NCBI GenBank assembly: GCA_958296055.1
Contig: CATQHS010000001.1
Span: forward strand, 413,917-477,916
Length of the DNA stretch: 64,000 nt
Origin: an uncultured Acidimicrobiales bacterium
Lineage (GTDB): Bacteria; Actinomycetota; Acidimicrobiia; Acidimicrobiales; Aldehydirespiratoraceae
Direction: 5' to 3'
The translations under genes were made by a program, and so were the position numbers. This document shows, in pieces, positions 46,384 through 56,017 of this stretch. The notes under the pieces were generated by a model. The model saw nothing but the letters and a program-made list of their open reading frames with translations, was not told the DNA's origin and did not search any database. Position 1 is the first letter of the stretch, and each line of letters opens with the position of its first letter.

Positions 46384-47498
46384 GCGGCCTTGGCCGCCCG
46401 GTCGAGCAGGCCCGCGTCGGCCAGTATCTCGGCGAACACCTCGAAGCCGGGCGGAAGCCTGGTGGCGGCGGGCTTGATCTCCACCAGCCGGGTCGCCACC
46501 GCCGCGGCCACGTCGGGGGCGCCCAGGCCGGCGGCCGCGATGCACACGCTGAAGCCGTCGCGCCATCGCTTGGTGTCGGCGGCCACCGCGGCCAGCACCG
46601 CCTCCAAGGCCACGAACTGCTGGTCGGACCGCTCCAGCTCGGCGAAGGAGCCCGGATCGTCCAGCAGGCGCTGGGGATCGGGCAGATCCGTGTTGCGGAG
46701 ATAGGCCACGTACTCGGCGGCGGCCCCCTCGCCCACCAGCGCAGCCGCGATCAGCATCCGGACCGTCTCACCGGCGCTGGCGGCCTCGGCCACGGCCAGG
46801 CACCGGGCCAGCCGCTCCCACGCCCTCGGCGAGGGCCAGCCCCGCGAGGCCATCGAGTCGGTCTCGGGCACTGCGCACAAAAGCGCCGGGCGGCTGGTCA
46901 AAAAGGCGGCCTGGATCACCTTGAACCGGGCCTCGGCGGCCTCGCTTGCCCGAGACGGGACCATGTCCAGCGGTGCCAGCCGCGGCCACCCGCCCAGGTA
47001 GCCCGCCTTCCACTCTTCCAGCCCAACCGGCCAGTCGAGGTGGGCGAACCGGTTGGCCAGCGGCGCCGACAGATCCCACGCCCCGGAGTTCTGGGCCGGT
47101 GGGTTGGCGGCGGCCACGAACCGCACCCCGGCACCCAGGTCGAGCTCGCCCACCCGGCCTTCGAGAACCACCCGCATAAGAGCGTTCTGGGTAGCGGGGG
47201 TGGCCGTGTTCACCTCGTCGAAGAACACCAGGCACTCGCCGCCGTGGGCGGCCACCCGCCGGGCCCAGGCCGGCGGCTCGAACGTGACCCCGGCATCGGA
47301 CCGCACCGGCAGGCCGCCGAAATCGGTCGGGTCATGCAACGACGCGATCACCGACTCCACGTGCCAGCCCGCCTCCCGGGCGAACGACTCCACGGTCTGG
47401 GTCTTGCCCGTGCCCGGGTCGCCCCACAACAGCACCGGAACCCCAGCCTCCAACAGCACCTGCATGGCCGCAAGCGTCTCTCGCTGGGTTGCAGTCAT
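46380..47498 (-). CDS. MoxR-family AAA+ ATPase
   Basis: A 372-residue AAA+ protein. Walker A is LWGDPGTGKTQTVESFAREAG (about residue 24), Walker B CLVFFDEVNTA (about 95), and NPPAQNSGAWDLSAPLANRFAHLD gives sensor 1 and the Arg-finger region. It is a probable chaperone-like partner of the VWA protein. The start overlaps the LRV gene stop (ATGA), and its own stop overlaps the VWA start, so the three are translationally coupled. It is a MoxR-VWA pair, but not coxD/coxE, since the cox operon is 25 kb away. Confidence 0.9.
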   Translation of the reverse strand: MTATQRETLAAMQVLLEAGVPVLLWGDPGTGKTQTVESFAREAGWHVESVIASLHDPTDFGGLPVRSDAGVTFEPPAWARRVAAHGGECLVFFDEVNTATPATQNALMRVVLEGRVGELDLGAGVRFVAAANPPAQNSGAWDLSAPLANRFAHLDWPVGLEEWKAGYLGGWPRLAPLDMVPSRASEAAEARFKVIQAAFLTSRPALLCAVPETDSMASRGWPSPRAWERLARCLAVAEAASAGETVRMLIAAALVGEGAAAEYVAYLRNTDLPDPQRLLDDPGSFAELERSDQQFVALEAVLAAVAADTKRWRDGFSVCIAAAGLGAPDVAAAVATRLVEIKPAATRLPPGFEVFAEILADAGLLDRAAKAA

Positions 47499-48773
47499 CT
47501 CCGTCTCCCTTCTTCCTCTCGGGACCCTTCTTGGGACCCTTCGCCTTGGGAATCTCCGCCCTCACACGACTCTCTGCGCTGCCTGAGAACGGCGGCGGCA
47601 TCAACGCGGATCCGGTAGTCCTCGTCATCGGCCAACCCGGCCAACACCTTCGTCGATGCGGACTCGTTGGCGACGACGCCATCCCGGACCGAATACCCGG
47701 GATCGGCGGCCAGGGCCTCCACCAGATCAACCGGCGCCGAAGCATTGCCGGCTACCCCAGCCCGGACCCATTCCCAGGAATCGGCGGCCAAGGCCCTCAG
47801 CGCATCAACCGGCGCCGAAGCATTTCGAGCAACCTCGTACCGGACTCTCCAGCTCAGATCGGCGGCCAAGACCCTCAGCGCACCGACCGGAGTCGAAACA
47901 TTTCGGGCCGCCTTGTCTCGGACCTGCTCCGAGGGGTCGGAGGTCAAAGCCTCGAGCAGATCGACCGGTGCCGAGGCATTGTCGGCGACCATGCTCCGTA
48001 CCCACGCCTCGAGATCGGCGGCCAAGGTCCTCAACACGCCGACCGGGGTCGATGCATTCCTGGCCGTCCAGGCCCGCACCCACTCCACGGGATCAGCGGC
48101 CAGAGCTTCGAGCACCGAGGGGGGCGTGCTGTCGTTGTAGGCGACCGCCCCTCGGACCCGCTCCTTCGGGTCTTTCGCCAGCTTCTCAAGAGCGCGGCCC
48201 GGGGCCTTGGAGCTGTAAGCAACGTACAGCCGCACACCCATCACCCGGTCCTCGGCCCGCCCGGCCAACAACTCGACCGGTGCGCTGGGATTGCTGACGA
48301 CATTCCTGCGGACTGCGCCGATCCGGTCGGACGACAACTTCTCGAGAACTTCGACGGGAACCGAGGGATTGAGCCCCACCGCGGCCCGGACTTCGCTCTC
48401 GTCGTCGCGGGCGAGCTCCCGCAACACCGCCTCAGGCGTGTTTGCATGCCGAGCCGCGGTCCCCCGCACCTGCTTCACCTCATCCCCGGCCAGCTTCGCC
48501 AAAGTCGCTGCCTCCGCATTCGGATGCGAGGCGGCCAAGAACCTGATCACCCATGGGTCCCATAGGTCGAACTTCGCCAGACGCCTCAACGCCCACGGCG
48601 AGAGGCTCTTGTTCTGAGCCACGCGCCATCTCACCTCGTTGGGCACGACCGAGTTCTCGGCCAGGCCCACCAGCGTTTTGGCCGGGGTGTTGGGATGCGA
48701 GGCCACCAGATCCAGCACCACCTCGTTCAGATCCGCCTCCACCTCGGCCAGGTCGGCCTCCACCTCACCTAGA

Positions 48774-49823
48774 TGTTCTGGGCATAGAGGTTGGTAGCAG
48801 CGCGATGGGGTGAGCCTCCTGTGCGAGTGTGGTGTTGTACCAAACCCACGAGCACAGGAGGCTCGATGTCGCACGCTAATGCACGTTTGACTCCCGCGGG
48901 GCGGCTGCTGCTGGTCCAGCGGGTGGCCGCGGGGGAGCCCCAGGCCGAAGTCGCCCGCCAGATGAAGCTGTCGCGGGGCACGGTCGCGAAGTGGTGGCGG
49001 CGCTGGCAGGAGCACGGCGATTGCGGGCTGGCGGACCGCAGCTCGCGGCCGCGCCGGTCTCCTCGGCGCACCGACGCGAAGACCGAGGAGCGGATCTGCC
49101 GGCTGCGGCGCAGCACGAAGCGGGGCCCGGCGTATCTGTCGGCGCGCACCGGCGTGCCGGCCTCCACGGTGTGGCGGGTCCTTCGCCGCCACGGGCTGAA
49201 CCGGCTGGACCGCATCGACCGCCCGACCGGGCGGGTTATCCGCCGCTACGAGAGATCGGCGCCGGGGGAGCTGGTGCACCTCGACATCAAAAAAGTCGCG
49301 AAAATCCCGCCCGGGGGCGGCTGGAGAGCACACGGCCGCCAAAGCCCCCAGGCCCGCCGCTCCCGCCGCGGCCCCCGCCGAGGCGGGTACACCTACCTGC
49401 ACGTCGCCGTCGACGACTACTCCAGGGTCGCCTACGTCGAAGCCCTCGACAACGAGACCGCCGCCACCCTCGTCCAATTCTGGGCCAGAGCCCAAGACTG
49501 GTTCTGGGCCAACGACATGCCCGTAGACGCGGTGATGACCGACAACGGGGCCAACTTCTGCTCCGGGCTCTTCGCGAAGCTGCTCGCCCAACGCCGCATC
49601 GCCCATCTGCGCACCCGCCCCTACCGGCCCCAGACCAACGGCAAAGCCGAACGCTTCAACCGCACCATCGCCGACGAATTCCTCTACAACCGGCGCTTCC
49701 GATCCGAAACCGACCGCCGCATCCGCCTCAAACGCTGGATCCACGACTACAACTGCCACCGACACCACACCGCAGTCGGCGGCCCGCCCGCATCACGCGC
49801 CAACAACCTCACGCGAACTGACA
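48774..49823 (+). mobile_element. Intact IS481-family insertion sequence (1050 bases)
   Basis: It is bounded by TGTTCTGGG on the left and the complement of TGTCAGTTC on the right. The imperfect terminal repeats share TGT and an internal GAGGTTG at the same distance from each end. A 6-base target duplication CCTAGA flanks it (48768-48773, 49824-49829), matching the NCTAGN preference known for IS481. It carries one DDE transposase. It interrupts the LRV gene. A 47-base solo copy of the left end is at 18382-18428. Confidence 0.92.
48812..48864 (+). promoter_or_regulatory. Hairpin that can hide the transposase ribosome binding site
   Basis: GAGCCTCCTGTGC (48812-48824) and GCACAGGAGGCTC (48852-48864) are perfect 13-base inverted repeats. 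The right arm contains AGGAGG (48856-48861), four bases before the transposase ATG. RNA read in from outside would fold this stem and block translation. Transcripts starting inside the loop would not. This is a known type of self-limiting control in insertion sequences. Confidence 0.7.
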
Positions 49824-49828
49824 CCTAG
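48866..49828 (+). CDS. IS481-family DDE transposase
   Basis: A 320-residue transposase from ATG 48866 (AGGAGG upstream). The N-terminal helix-turn-helix (GEPQAEVARQMKLSRGTVAKWW) is followed by an rve/integrase catalytic core: first Asp in ELVHLDIKKVAK, second in VMTDNGANF, Glu in TNGKAERFNRT. Its stop codon TAG (49826-49828) is not encoded by the element but by the duplicated target CCTAGA. Upstream in-frame codons exist but are within the hairpin. Confidence 0.95.
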   Translation: MSHANARLTPAGRLLLVQRVAAGEPQAEVARQMKLSRGTVAKWWRRWQEHGDCGLADRSSRPRRSPRRTDAKTEERICRLRRSTKRGPAYLSARTGVPASTVWRVLRRHGLNRLDRIDRPTGRVIRRYERSAPGELVHLDIKKVAKIPPGGGWRAHGRQSPQARRSRRGPRRGGYTYLHVAVDDYSRVAYVEALDNETAATLVQFWARAQDWFWANDMPVDAVMTDNGANFCSGLFAKLLAQRRIAHLRTRPYRPQTNGKAERFNRTIADEFLYNRRFRSETDRRIRLKRWIHDYNCHRHHTAVGGPPASRANNLTRTDT

Positions 49829-50541
49829 ATCCGCCAACTGCGCCAGCCTCTTGAGCTCCTTCGCCTTCGTGCGGGGATCGCTGGCCGCGGCCGCGTCCCT
49901 CAGCCGCTCAATCTCATGGGTTCTCAGACGATCCCAAAACGCCGACGGCATCTCGCCGACCCAGCGAGCCTCGCGGTCGAAGCCCTTCTTAAACCGGTTG
50001 TTCAGGTACTGGAAGGTTGGCAGACCCGGGCCCGGCAACGGGCCTCGCACGAGATTGTCTTCCAAGCGAACCGACAGCAGCCACGCCAGCCACTCCAAGC
50101 TGTTCGGCTCGGCCAAGTGGGCGCAGGCGAAGGCCACCGCCGGGATCAGCTCACCCGGCACCCGGATCTTGCACGCGTCTTCGACGTCTTCGGCGGCGGC
50201 GATGGCCGACAGCCGCCCGCTCAGACGAGAGAGCAACCGGCCTTCGGCCAGACCAGCGTCCAGCACTTTCGTCATGGCCCGGAACCGGCTGAGAGCCTGA
50301 TCGCTCCCTCCCAGCGCCATGAGCATCCTCACCTCGAGCTCGTTCTCGAGCGCCCAGCCCTGCTCGCCCCTCACGAACACCCCGCGCACCCCGTCGCAGG
50401 TCACGGCCCGGCGAGCCGGGCGGGCGCGGCGGGCCTTCGCGGCGGCGACGGGCCCCCTCACGGCTTCGGATGCGACTGCATTCCTCATGACCGCCATTAT
50501 GCAAAGGGGGTATGACAGCCACCGCCGACAGGCAACCCGTC

Positions 50542-50648
50542 GGACCTTTCGGTGAGTCGCCAACACTCACGGCGGGCGCTCCGCGGTGAAAGCGCGGGAC
50601 CGACCCGGCGTCCGAACCCTTCAGTGAATCGCCAAAACTCGCGGCGGA
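50542..50648. repeat. Pair of 36-base direct repeats upstream of the LRV gene
   Basis: 50542-50577 and 50613-50648 share (A/T)CC(T)TTC(G/A)GTGA(G/A)TCGCCAA(C/A)ACTC(A/G)CGGCGG. They lie in the 365-base gap between the LRV-MoxR-VWA operon start and the helicase gene end, the place expected for the operon's control sites. No gene is seen in the gap. Confidence 0.55.
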
Positions 50649-50862
50649 CGGCGAAGCGCCGAGGACGGACCCTGGTAACAGCTACCGCTAACCGGTGCTG
50701 ACAGCGCCCGGAGCACAACAGTGCACAGCTACCAGTGTTTGCCGCGGTACCATCGCTCCCCAGCGGCGGAGCCGAGACCGGACGCGTCGGCCCGCCCGGC
50801 AAAGGGCCGGGGCATCGTGCCAACCCGGTGGCACATCGGGCACAGGCGGTTTCCCCTCTTGC

Positions 50863-53800
50863 TCAGGCCGCGGAGGGCGAGATCGCCTGCCAGCAAATCA
50901 GCCGGATGTCTTCTTGCCGCAGGTCAGGCGTCAGCCCGACCCGGGATTTCCGGGCTTCTATCCCGTGCCTGTCCAAAATGTCTTTTACCTCCCGCAGCAG
51001 TCCTTCGGCTTGGTATCGACCCCTGTCGTAATCCTTGAGGCGCTTCTGAATCTCCTTCTCAGGATTGCTTGATAACGGCACAGTGGCTAAACGGTTCCTG
51101 ACAGGCTCGGAGCGGCGCCCCAGAACTTCGAGATGCGCAGACGCTTTTCTGAACGCGGCGGGCGGCTGCGCTGCTTGCTGTTCTCCGAGTTGCTTCTGGT
51201 AGTCGTCATAAGCGTGCGCCCGGGCGTGTTCCCACGCTGTGAACGCTCCAGCGTAGGCGGCATTGGGGAGATGCCTCGGTAGAGGGTCGCGCCCGTCGGG
51301 GTCAGGGTCAGCCCAAGTCAGCGCTGTGGAGTGCTCGCGGTCGATGTCCATCGCTAGATGCGGTGCGAGGTTCAGCGACAGATCAGCATTGCGCTCCCTG
51401 TCGTGGCGGACCAGCGGGGTCCAGTCCCTTTCACAGAAAACTGTGCGGAACCAGACCGGGCCGTCGTCACCCAATCTCATGCAAAAAACGTACGCGGACC
51501 GGGTGGCGGACTCGTAAACCGTGGCGAACCCCGACCCGGCCGTGTGCGGCAACTCGTCCACATCGGAGCCGAACTCTTCTCGCAACTGCCCGAGCCGGTA
51601 CTTCATTTCTTGCGACGACCGTGGTTGCGCCACGATCTCGTTGTCGATCAAAGACTCCAGATCGTCGTTGCCCTCTTCAACAGCCTTCTGCTCGTTGAAT
51701 GTCTTGCCGCCCGACGCCGGGTGGTCCGATTCCAAGATCTTCTCCACGCCTACTGCCGCGTCAGCCGCCGAGAGCTTCTGGTTGAGCTTCCCGAGCAGCC
51801 GCAACCAGTCATCAATCCTCTCGCCCGGGTAGAAACACCTCAGATCCACTGTGCGGTGCGGCGATTTGAGCCGGTCGACCCGCCCGAACCGTTGCACGAC
51901 CTTCATCGGGTTCCACGGCAGATCGTAGTTGATGCACCGGCCCGCTGCTTGCAGATTGACGCCTTCGGCGATGGTGTCAGTAGCGATAATCAGGTCGTAT
52001 CTGTCAGCGCCGCGTTGCGCCACATCCGGGTCGAAGCTCTCTACGATGTCTGCATGGGTGCTCCGGGTTTTGCCTGTCACGGCTTGCTCAGGGACTCTCC
52101 CTTGAAACTTCTGGAGAGGATCACCGGGCGGGGCGTTTTGCACCTTTCGGCATATCCACTCGGCTAGATTTGCGGCCGAGTCAGCCGACTCTGTGAACAC
52201 CAACGTTTTACGCGCCAGGCGTCCGTTATCTTGTGCATTAATCGGCCTGGCAGCGGCCGCTTGGTGGCGTAGACATTCAGCCAATGCCAGCCGTTTCGGG
52301 TCGCTTATCGCTGCTTGGTCAGCCAACTCTTTCAGCCGTTTGAGGATTGCATAATCATGTTCCACGGCTTCTCGCATGCGCACCAAATTGTAGCCGTTTC
52401 CGGGATTGCCATCTCCGCCAGCCTGGTCATTGTCATCGCCGCCTTCGTCATCGTCATCATCTAGATGATTGGCCAACACCGACAGATCATGGGAGGACAA
52501 CGAGATAAACGAGATAGATGGGAGACATCCACTCCTGAGCACTCTGAACGCCTCGCCATGCCGTTTTGACATTCTTCCTAAAGTGCATGCAAGCGCATAA
52601 GGAGACGAGTCAAGTCGTTTCAGCAATAATGTGCGAAGGAATCCGTCGGTGAACCGGTCCGTCAACTGGTTGTTCTCGATTGCCTCTTCCTCGTCTATGG
52701 AAGCACCAGCGCTGGCTGCGTATCGAGCCGGACGGTACAAGGCGAATATTAGACGCCCCGACAATATGTAATCAGCATCATCGTGTTCATCTACATCAGG
52801 TACGCCGATAATTGCCTTCTCTAAGGCTACAAGGAGAGCTTCCCCGGACTTGTCGGTTTGGTATGTCAACTTATGAATACGTCGTTCAGGGAACTCTACG
52901 GGAGTTCCATCATCAAGTTGCGTGCCTGGATAGGTATCTTCCACAAATCGTCGGGTGTGGCGAATAGCAAAAGAGTCCATCAGATCTTCCACATGCTCTG
53001 GTCGCAAGAGCCCGTGGTTGTCAAGTCGCTTAGCCGATTTGAGGTAGCGGCGCAGTGACGGTATACCACGGCCCAAGAATGTTTCATCGTCCCTGACTGC
53101 CAGCGAGATGATCGATTCTAAGTCGCCTATCCCATTGTTGACTGGAGTGGCTGTCATCATCAAAGCGTGCTTTGGCGATCCGTTCCCACCAGCTATCAGC
53201 CTGTCGATCTCTTGAGTCCTCTTGGTTTTGGGATTGCGTAGGTGATGGGCTTCATCGCACACCACCATGGCGTACTTGTCTAACTCGGCCTGGTCTTTAT
53301 GGATCTCCCGGCGCCGAGCCTTCTCGTACGATAAGACTTTGACGCGGCTGCGCACGCCCTGCTCGTCTAGGACTTCTTCCCACGTTGCTTCCATCGCCGC
53401 GGGACAAACAACTAGAACTCTGGGGGCGGGAACGCCGCGCTCCCTGCGCCTAGTGTAGTGGCTGATGACCTTGGCCGCGGTGTGCGTCTTGCCCAGCCCC
53501 ACATCGTCAGCCAGCAACGCGCCGCCATAGGCCTCCATCATCTCCAACGCGGTCTCGGCACCTGACTCCTGCCAGCCGGTCAGCGACAAATCGGCGGTGC
53601 CTGCAGGCGCGATTTCCGGCCCTGTATCCTGCCCGTAATATTCAGCCAACATCCGGGCGTAGATCAGTTCGGGCGGATGCTCCCTGATTCTCTGGACGAA
53701 CAGATCAGCCAAGTCGAAAGGCTCGGCATCACCCCAATGCGTGTTGAACCATCTGATCACCTCGTCGGTGGTTTCTGTCTGAGGCTGACAGGCGACCACT

Positions 53801-54363
53801 AGCTCTTTGTTGCGGCTCAACCCGGCTTTCGTCAGGTTGGCCGAACCCGCCATGGCAGCAGTGAGAGCCGGAATTTTGTGTTCCACGATCAAGGCTTTGC
53901 AGTACAGGAAGGTTCCGGTAGGTCGGCGGACATCCACCCGCCGCTGCCCGTGTATGTCTTGTGACAGCAGCCACTCGATCAGCGCACGCACATTCTGGTC
54001 GTCCGCCGTCGTGAAAGACACCCTGTCGCGTTCGGTGGTGATCCATTCCTGCATCGAAGAAGGATTAGGCGATGGCGGCGTTCGGTATCCTGACGACTCG
54101 GCGTCCGGGTCGGGGGCGGTGCCTAGCAGCAGCCTCACCCGCTCAGCGGAGCACAGATCGTCCTTCACCATCAGCCAGCCGCCTAGGTCGAAATACGAGG
54201 ACGCTATGGCCACCGAGTAGTTGCCGGGACCGGCGGCTTCCCGCAACATCTCCGAGAACGCGTCTGCCACCGTCGGACCGCTTGGTCGGTAGTTGGTGGC
54301 GAAGACGGGGGGATATCGAGCGGCGGACATAGTGGACGGCATTGTAAGGCGGACGCGGATCAC
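50863..54363 (-). CDS. PLD-like nuclease fused to SNF2/DEAH-type helicase
   Basis: An 1166-residue protein. An N-terminal phospholipase-D-like region (about residues 20-230) has LYCKALIVEHK and MAGSANLTKAGLSRNKELVV. The SNF2 helicase core follows: Walker A LADDVGLGKTHTAAKVI (about 285), DEAHHLRNPK (about 375), MMTATPVNN (about 405), helicase C TLVFTESADSAANLAEWI (about 695) and ATDTIAEGVNLQAAG, FGRVDRLKS. The middle is less GC-rich than neighbours, suggesting transfer. This fusion resembles helicase-nuclease components of phage defence, but no standard partner gene is adjacent. Starts at 54342 or 54330 are also possible. Confidence 0.88.
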   Translation of the reverse strand: MIRVRLTMPSTMSAARYPPVFATNYRPSGPTVADAFSEMLREAAGPGNYSVAIASSYFDLGGWLMVKDDLCSAERVRLLLGTAPDPDAESSGYRTPPSPNPSSMQEWITTERDRVSFTTADDQNVRALIEWLLSQDIHGQRRVDVRRPTGTFLYCKALIVEHKIPALTAAMAGSANLTKAGLSRNKELVVACQPQTETTDEVIRWFNTHWGDAEPFDLADLFVQRIREHPPELIYARMLAEYYGQDTGPEIAPAGTADLSLTGWQESGAETALEMMEAYGGALLADDVGLGKTHTAAKVISHYTRRRERGVPAPRVLVVCPAAMEATWEEVLDEQGVRSRVKVLSYEKARRREIHKDQAELDKYAMVVCDEAHHLRNPKTKRTQEIDRLIAGGNGSPKHALMMTATPVNNGIGDLESIISLAVRDDETFLGRGIPSLRRYLKSAKRLDNHGLLRPEHVEDLMDSFAIRHTRRFVEDTYPGTQLDDGTPVEFPERRIHKLTYQTDKSGEALLVALEKAIIGVPDVDEHDDADYILSGRLIFALYRPARYAASAGASIDEEEAIENNQLTDRFTDGFLRTLLLKRLDSSPYALACTLGRMSKRHGEAFRVLRSGCLPSISFISLSSHDLSVLANHLDDDDDEGGDDNDQAGGDGNPGNGYNLVRMREAVEHDYAILKRLKELADQAAISDPKRLALAECLRHQAAAARPINAQDNGRLARKTLVFTESADSAANLAEWICRKVQNAPPGDPLQKFQGRVPEQAVTGKTRSTHADIVESFDPDVAQRGADRYDLIIATDTIAEGVNLQAAGRCINYDLPWNPMKVVQRFGRVDRLKSPHRTVDLRCFYPGERIDDWLRLLGKLNQKLSAADAAVGVEKILESDHPASGGKTFNEQKAVEEGNDDLESLIDNEIVAQPRSSQEMKYRLGQLREEFGSDVDELPHTAGSGFATVYESATRSAYVFCMRLGDDGPVWFRTVFCERDWTPLVRHDRERNADLSLNLAPHLAMDIDREHSTALTWADPDPDGRDPLPRHLPNAAYAGAFTAWEHARAHAYDDYQKQLGEQQAAQPPAAFRKASAHLEVLGRRSEPVRNRLATVPLSSNPEKEIQKRLKDYDRGRYQAEGLLREVKDILDRHGIEARKSRVGLTPDLRQEDIRLICWQAISPSAA

Positions 54364-54721
54364 ACGCGAGACGATGCGTCAGACGCGATCTCAGCGCCGG
54401 CTTGGAGTCTGTTTGACCGACGTCGACCACGCCGACACGAACCCCCAAGCCCGAGGCGGCCAAGACCCGGCCGCGGACCCGGTGCTGTGCAGCCCGTTCG
54501 AAATGCCGGATTCGCCCAGCGCTAAGCGATAGAGGCGGCGACAGGGGCGGCTGCCAAACGGCAGGTGGCACTCCGGCGGCTGGATGAAGGTAGCCGGGTG
54601 GCACGCCACCGTGCAGCCGTGTACCGCCATGCCGTTCTTCGCCCCGGCGACCGCAGGCGACGGCTCGGACTGCTACTTCAAAGGGGGGTGACAGTCTCGG
54701 GTGGCCGACGGCCCGGGTGGG
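54364..54721. other. Gene-free gap before rplS
   Basis: I see no supported gene in these 358 bases; the frames present have no recognisable domain or coding composition. It is the right-hand junction between the accessory stretch (from yraN) and the conserved ribosomal/SRP block. lepB and rnhB, often found here in actinobacteria, are missing. Confidence 0.6.
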
Positions 54722-55069
54722 TTAGTTGTGGCGCTTTTCTTTGACTTTGGCCGCTTTGCCGATCCGGTCGCGCAGGTAATAGAGCTTGGCCCGGCGCACA
54801 TCGCCCCTGGTGACGGGCTCGATCCGGTCGATGACCGGGCTGTGCACCGGGAAGGTCCGCTCCACCCCCACGCCGAAGCTCACCTTGCGGACGGTGAAGG
54901 TCTCGCGCACCCCGCTGCCCTGGCGGCGGATCACCACCCCCTCGAACACCTGGGTGCGGGATCGGTTGCCCTCCATCACCTTCACGTGCACCTTGAGGGT
55001 GTCGCCGGGCGCGAAGTCGGGCACGTCATCGCGCAGGCTGGCGATGTCGACGAGGTCGGTGGGGTTCAT
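54722..55069 (-). CDS. rplS: 50S ribosomal protein L19
   Basis: A 115-residue protein with the full L19 pattern: [68 protein letters not shown] and the C-terminus [20 protein letters not shown]. It sits at the 30S-50S interface. The gene follows trmD on the same strand, as in most bacteria. ATG start at 55069. Confidence 0.97.
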   Translation of the reverse strand: MNPTDLVDIASLRDDVPDFAPGDTLKVHVKVMEGNRSRTQVFEGVVIRRQGSGVRETFTVRKVSFGVGVERTFPVHSPVIDRIEPVTRGDVRRAKLYYLRDRIGKAAKVKEKRHN

Positions 55070-55125
55070 GGCGGCTCGTCCTCGGTTCCAGGCCCCGGCA
55101 GTCAGGGGCAGGCCGGGAGGCGATT

Positions 55126-55983
55126 CTACGGCCCGCCGCCTCCATCCCCACCCGGCCCGGCGCCGTCGCCACCGCCCTTGCCCTCACCGCCTGACCCGGA
55201 GGCTGCATCGCCGGGGGCCGCAGCCAGGCCGAACTCGGCCAGCAGGGCCCGGTCGGTGTCGTCGAGGCCGCCCCGGGCCGCGATCAGGTCGGGGCGGCGG
55301 CTGAGGGTGCGGGCCAGAGCCTGAGCCCGCCGCCACCGCTCGACCCGGGCGTGGTCGCCCGAGCGCAGCACCTCGGGCACGGCCCAGCCCCGGAAGTCGG
55401 CCGGGCGGGTGTAGTGGGGGTACTCGAGCAGGCCGTCGGCGAAGGACTCGTCGGCGGGCGACTCCCGGTTGCCCAGCACGCCGGGCACGAGCCGGGCCGC
55501 CGCCTCCAGCACGGCCAGGGCCCCGATCTCGCCGCCGGACAGCACGAAGTCGCCTACCGAGACCTCGCCGTCGGCCAAGTGGTCGCGCACCCGCTGGTCC
55601 ACCTCCTCATAGCGGCCGCACAACAGCGAAAACCCGCCGGAGCGAGCCAGCTCGGCGGCCATGGCCTGGTCGAAGCGCCGGCCCGCGGGCGACAGGTACA
55701 GCAGCGGCCGGGGCGGATCGGCCGCCTCCACCGCGGCGAACAGGGGCCCGGGCATCATCACCATGCCCGCTCCCCCGCCGAAGGGGGCGTCGTCGACTTG
55801 GCGGTGGGGTTCGGCGGCGGCGGCGCGCAGGTCGCGGACCCGCACGTCGAGGAGGCCGGCCCGTCGAGCCCGCCCGATCACCGACATGGAGGCCATCGAC
55901 TCCACCGGCTCGGGGAAGATGGTGAAGACGTCAACCCGCAGGCCCGCGCCCGCCAGCCGATTGGCGCCGGGCCCCGGGTTCAC
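55126..55983 (-). CDS. trmD: tRNA (guanine-N1)-methyltransferase TrmD
   Basis: A SPOUT-family methyltransferase that forms m1G37 in t[26 protein letters not shown] starts the fold; [56 protein letters not shown] and [15 protein letters not shown] are diagnostic. The start is uncertain: GTG 55983 adds about 17 residues before the usual beginning, and GTG 56016, just after the rimM stop, adds more. The C-terminal 35 residues are Gly-rich and not part of the family. Confidence 0.95.
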   Translation of the reverse strand: MNPGPGANRLAGAGLRVDVFTIFPEPVESMASMSVIGRARRAGLLDVRVRDLRAAAAEPHRQVDDAPFGGGAGMVMMPGPLFAAVEAADPPRPLLYLSPAGRRFDQAMAAELARSGGFSLLCGRYEEVDQRVRDHLADGEVSVGDFVLSGGEIGALAVLEAAARLVPGVLGNRESPADESFADGLLEYPHYTRPADFRGWAVPEVLRSGDHARVERWRRAQALARTLSRRPDLIAARGGLDDTDRALLAEFGLAAAPGDAASGSGGEGKGGGDGAGPGGDGGGGP

Positions 55984-56017
55984 CGAGCCCCCGGGCGGCT
56001 CTGGGGTGGCGGCCACG

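Larger units (their letters stand above)
47495..50497 (-). pseudogene. Leucine-rich-variant (LRV) repeat protein, split by an IS insertion
   Basis: The 5' part (50497-49830) encodes about 223 residues of an unrecognised helical domain (NELEVRMLMALGGSDQALSRF). The 3' part (48773-47495) encodes about 425 residues with some fifteen repeats of about 24 residues, pattern VRxxVAxNxSxPxxxLxxLAxD, ending in an acidic-basic tail. Element plus target copy is 1056 bases, a multiple of three, and both halves are in the same frame. Excision would restore ...AQLADLGEVEADL... as one protein of about 650 residues. It is the first gene of the MoxR-VWA operon. The 3' half could still be expressed from the IS. 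Confidence 0.9.

Noticed and set aside
45073..47498. MoxR and VWA genes as coxD and coxE
   Set aside because: They are 23 kb from coxMSL, on a different operon with an LRV gene, and the VWA protein carries an HExxH peptidase-like region that CoxE lacks.
50863..54363. Assignment of the PLD-SNF2 protein to DISARM or another named defence system
   Set aside because: The partner genes that define those systems (for example a methylase or a DrmA/DrmB pair) are not seen nearby.
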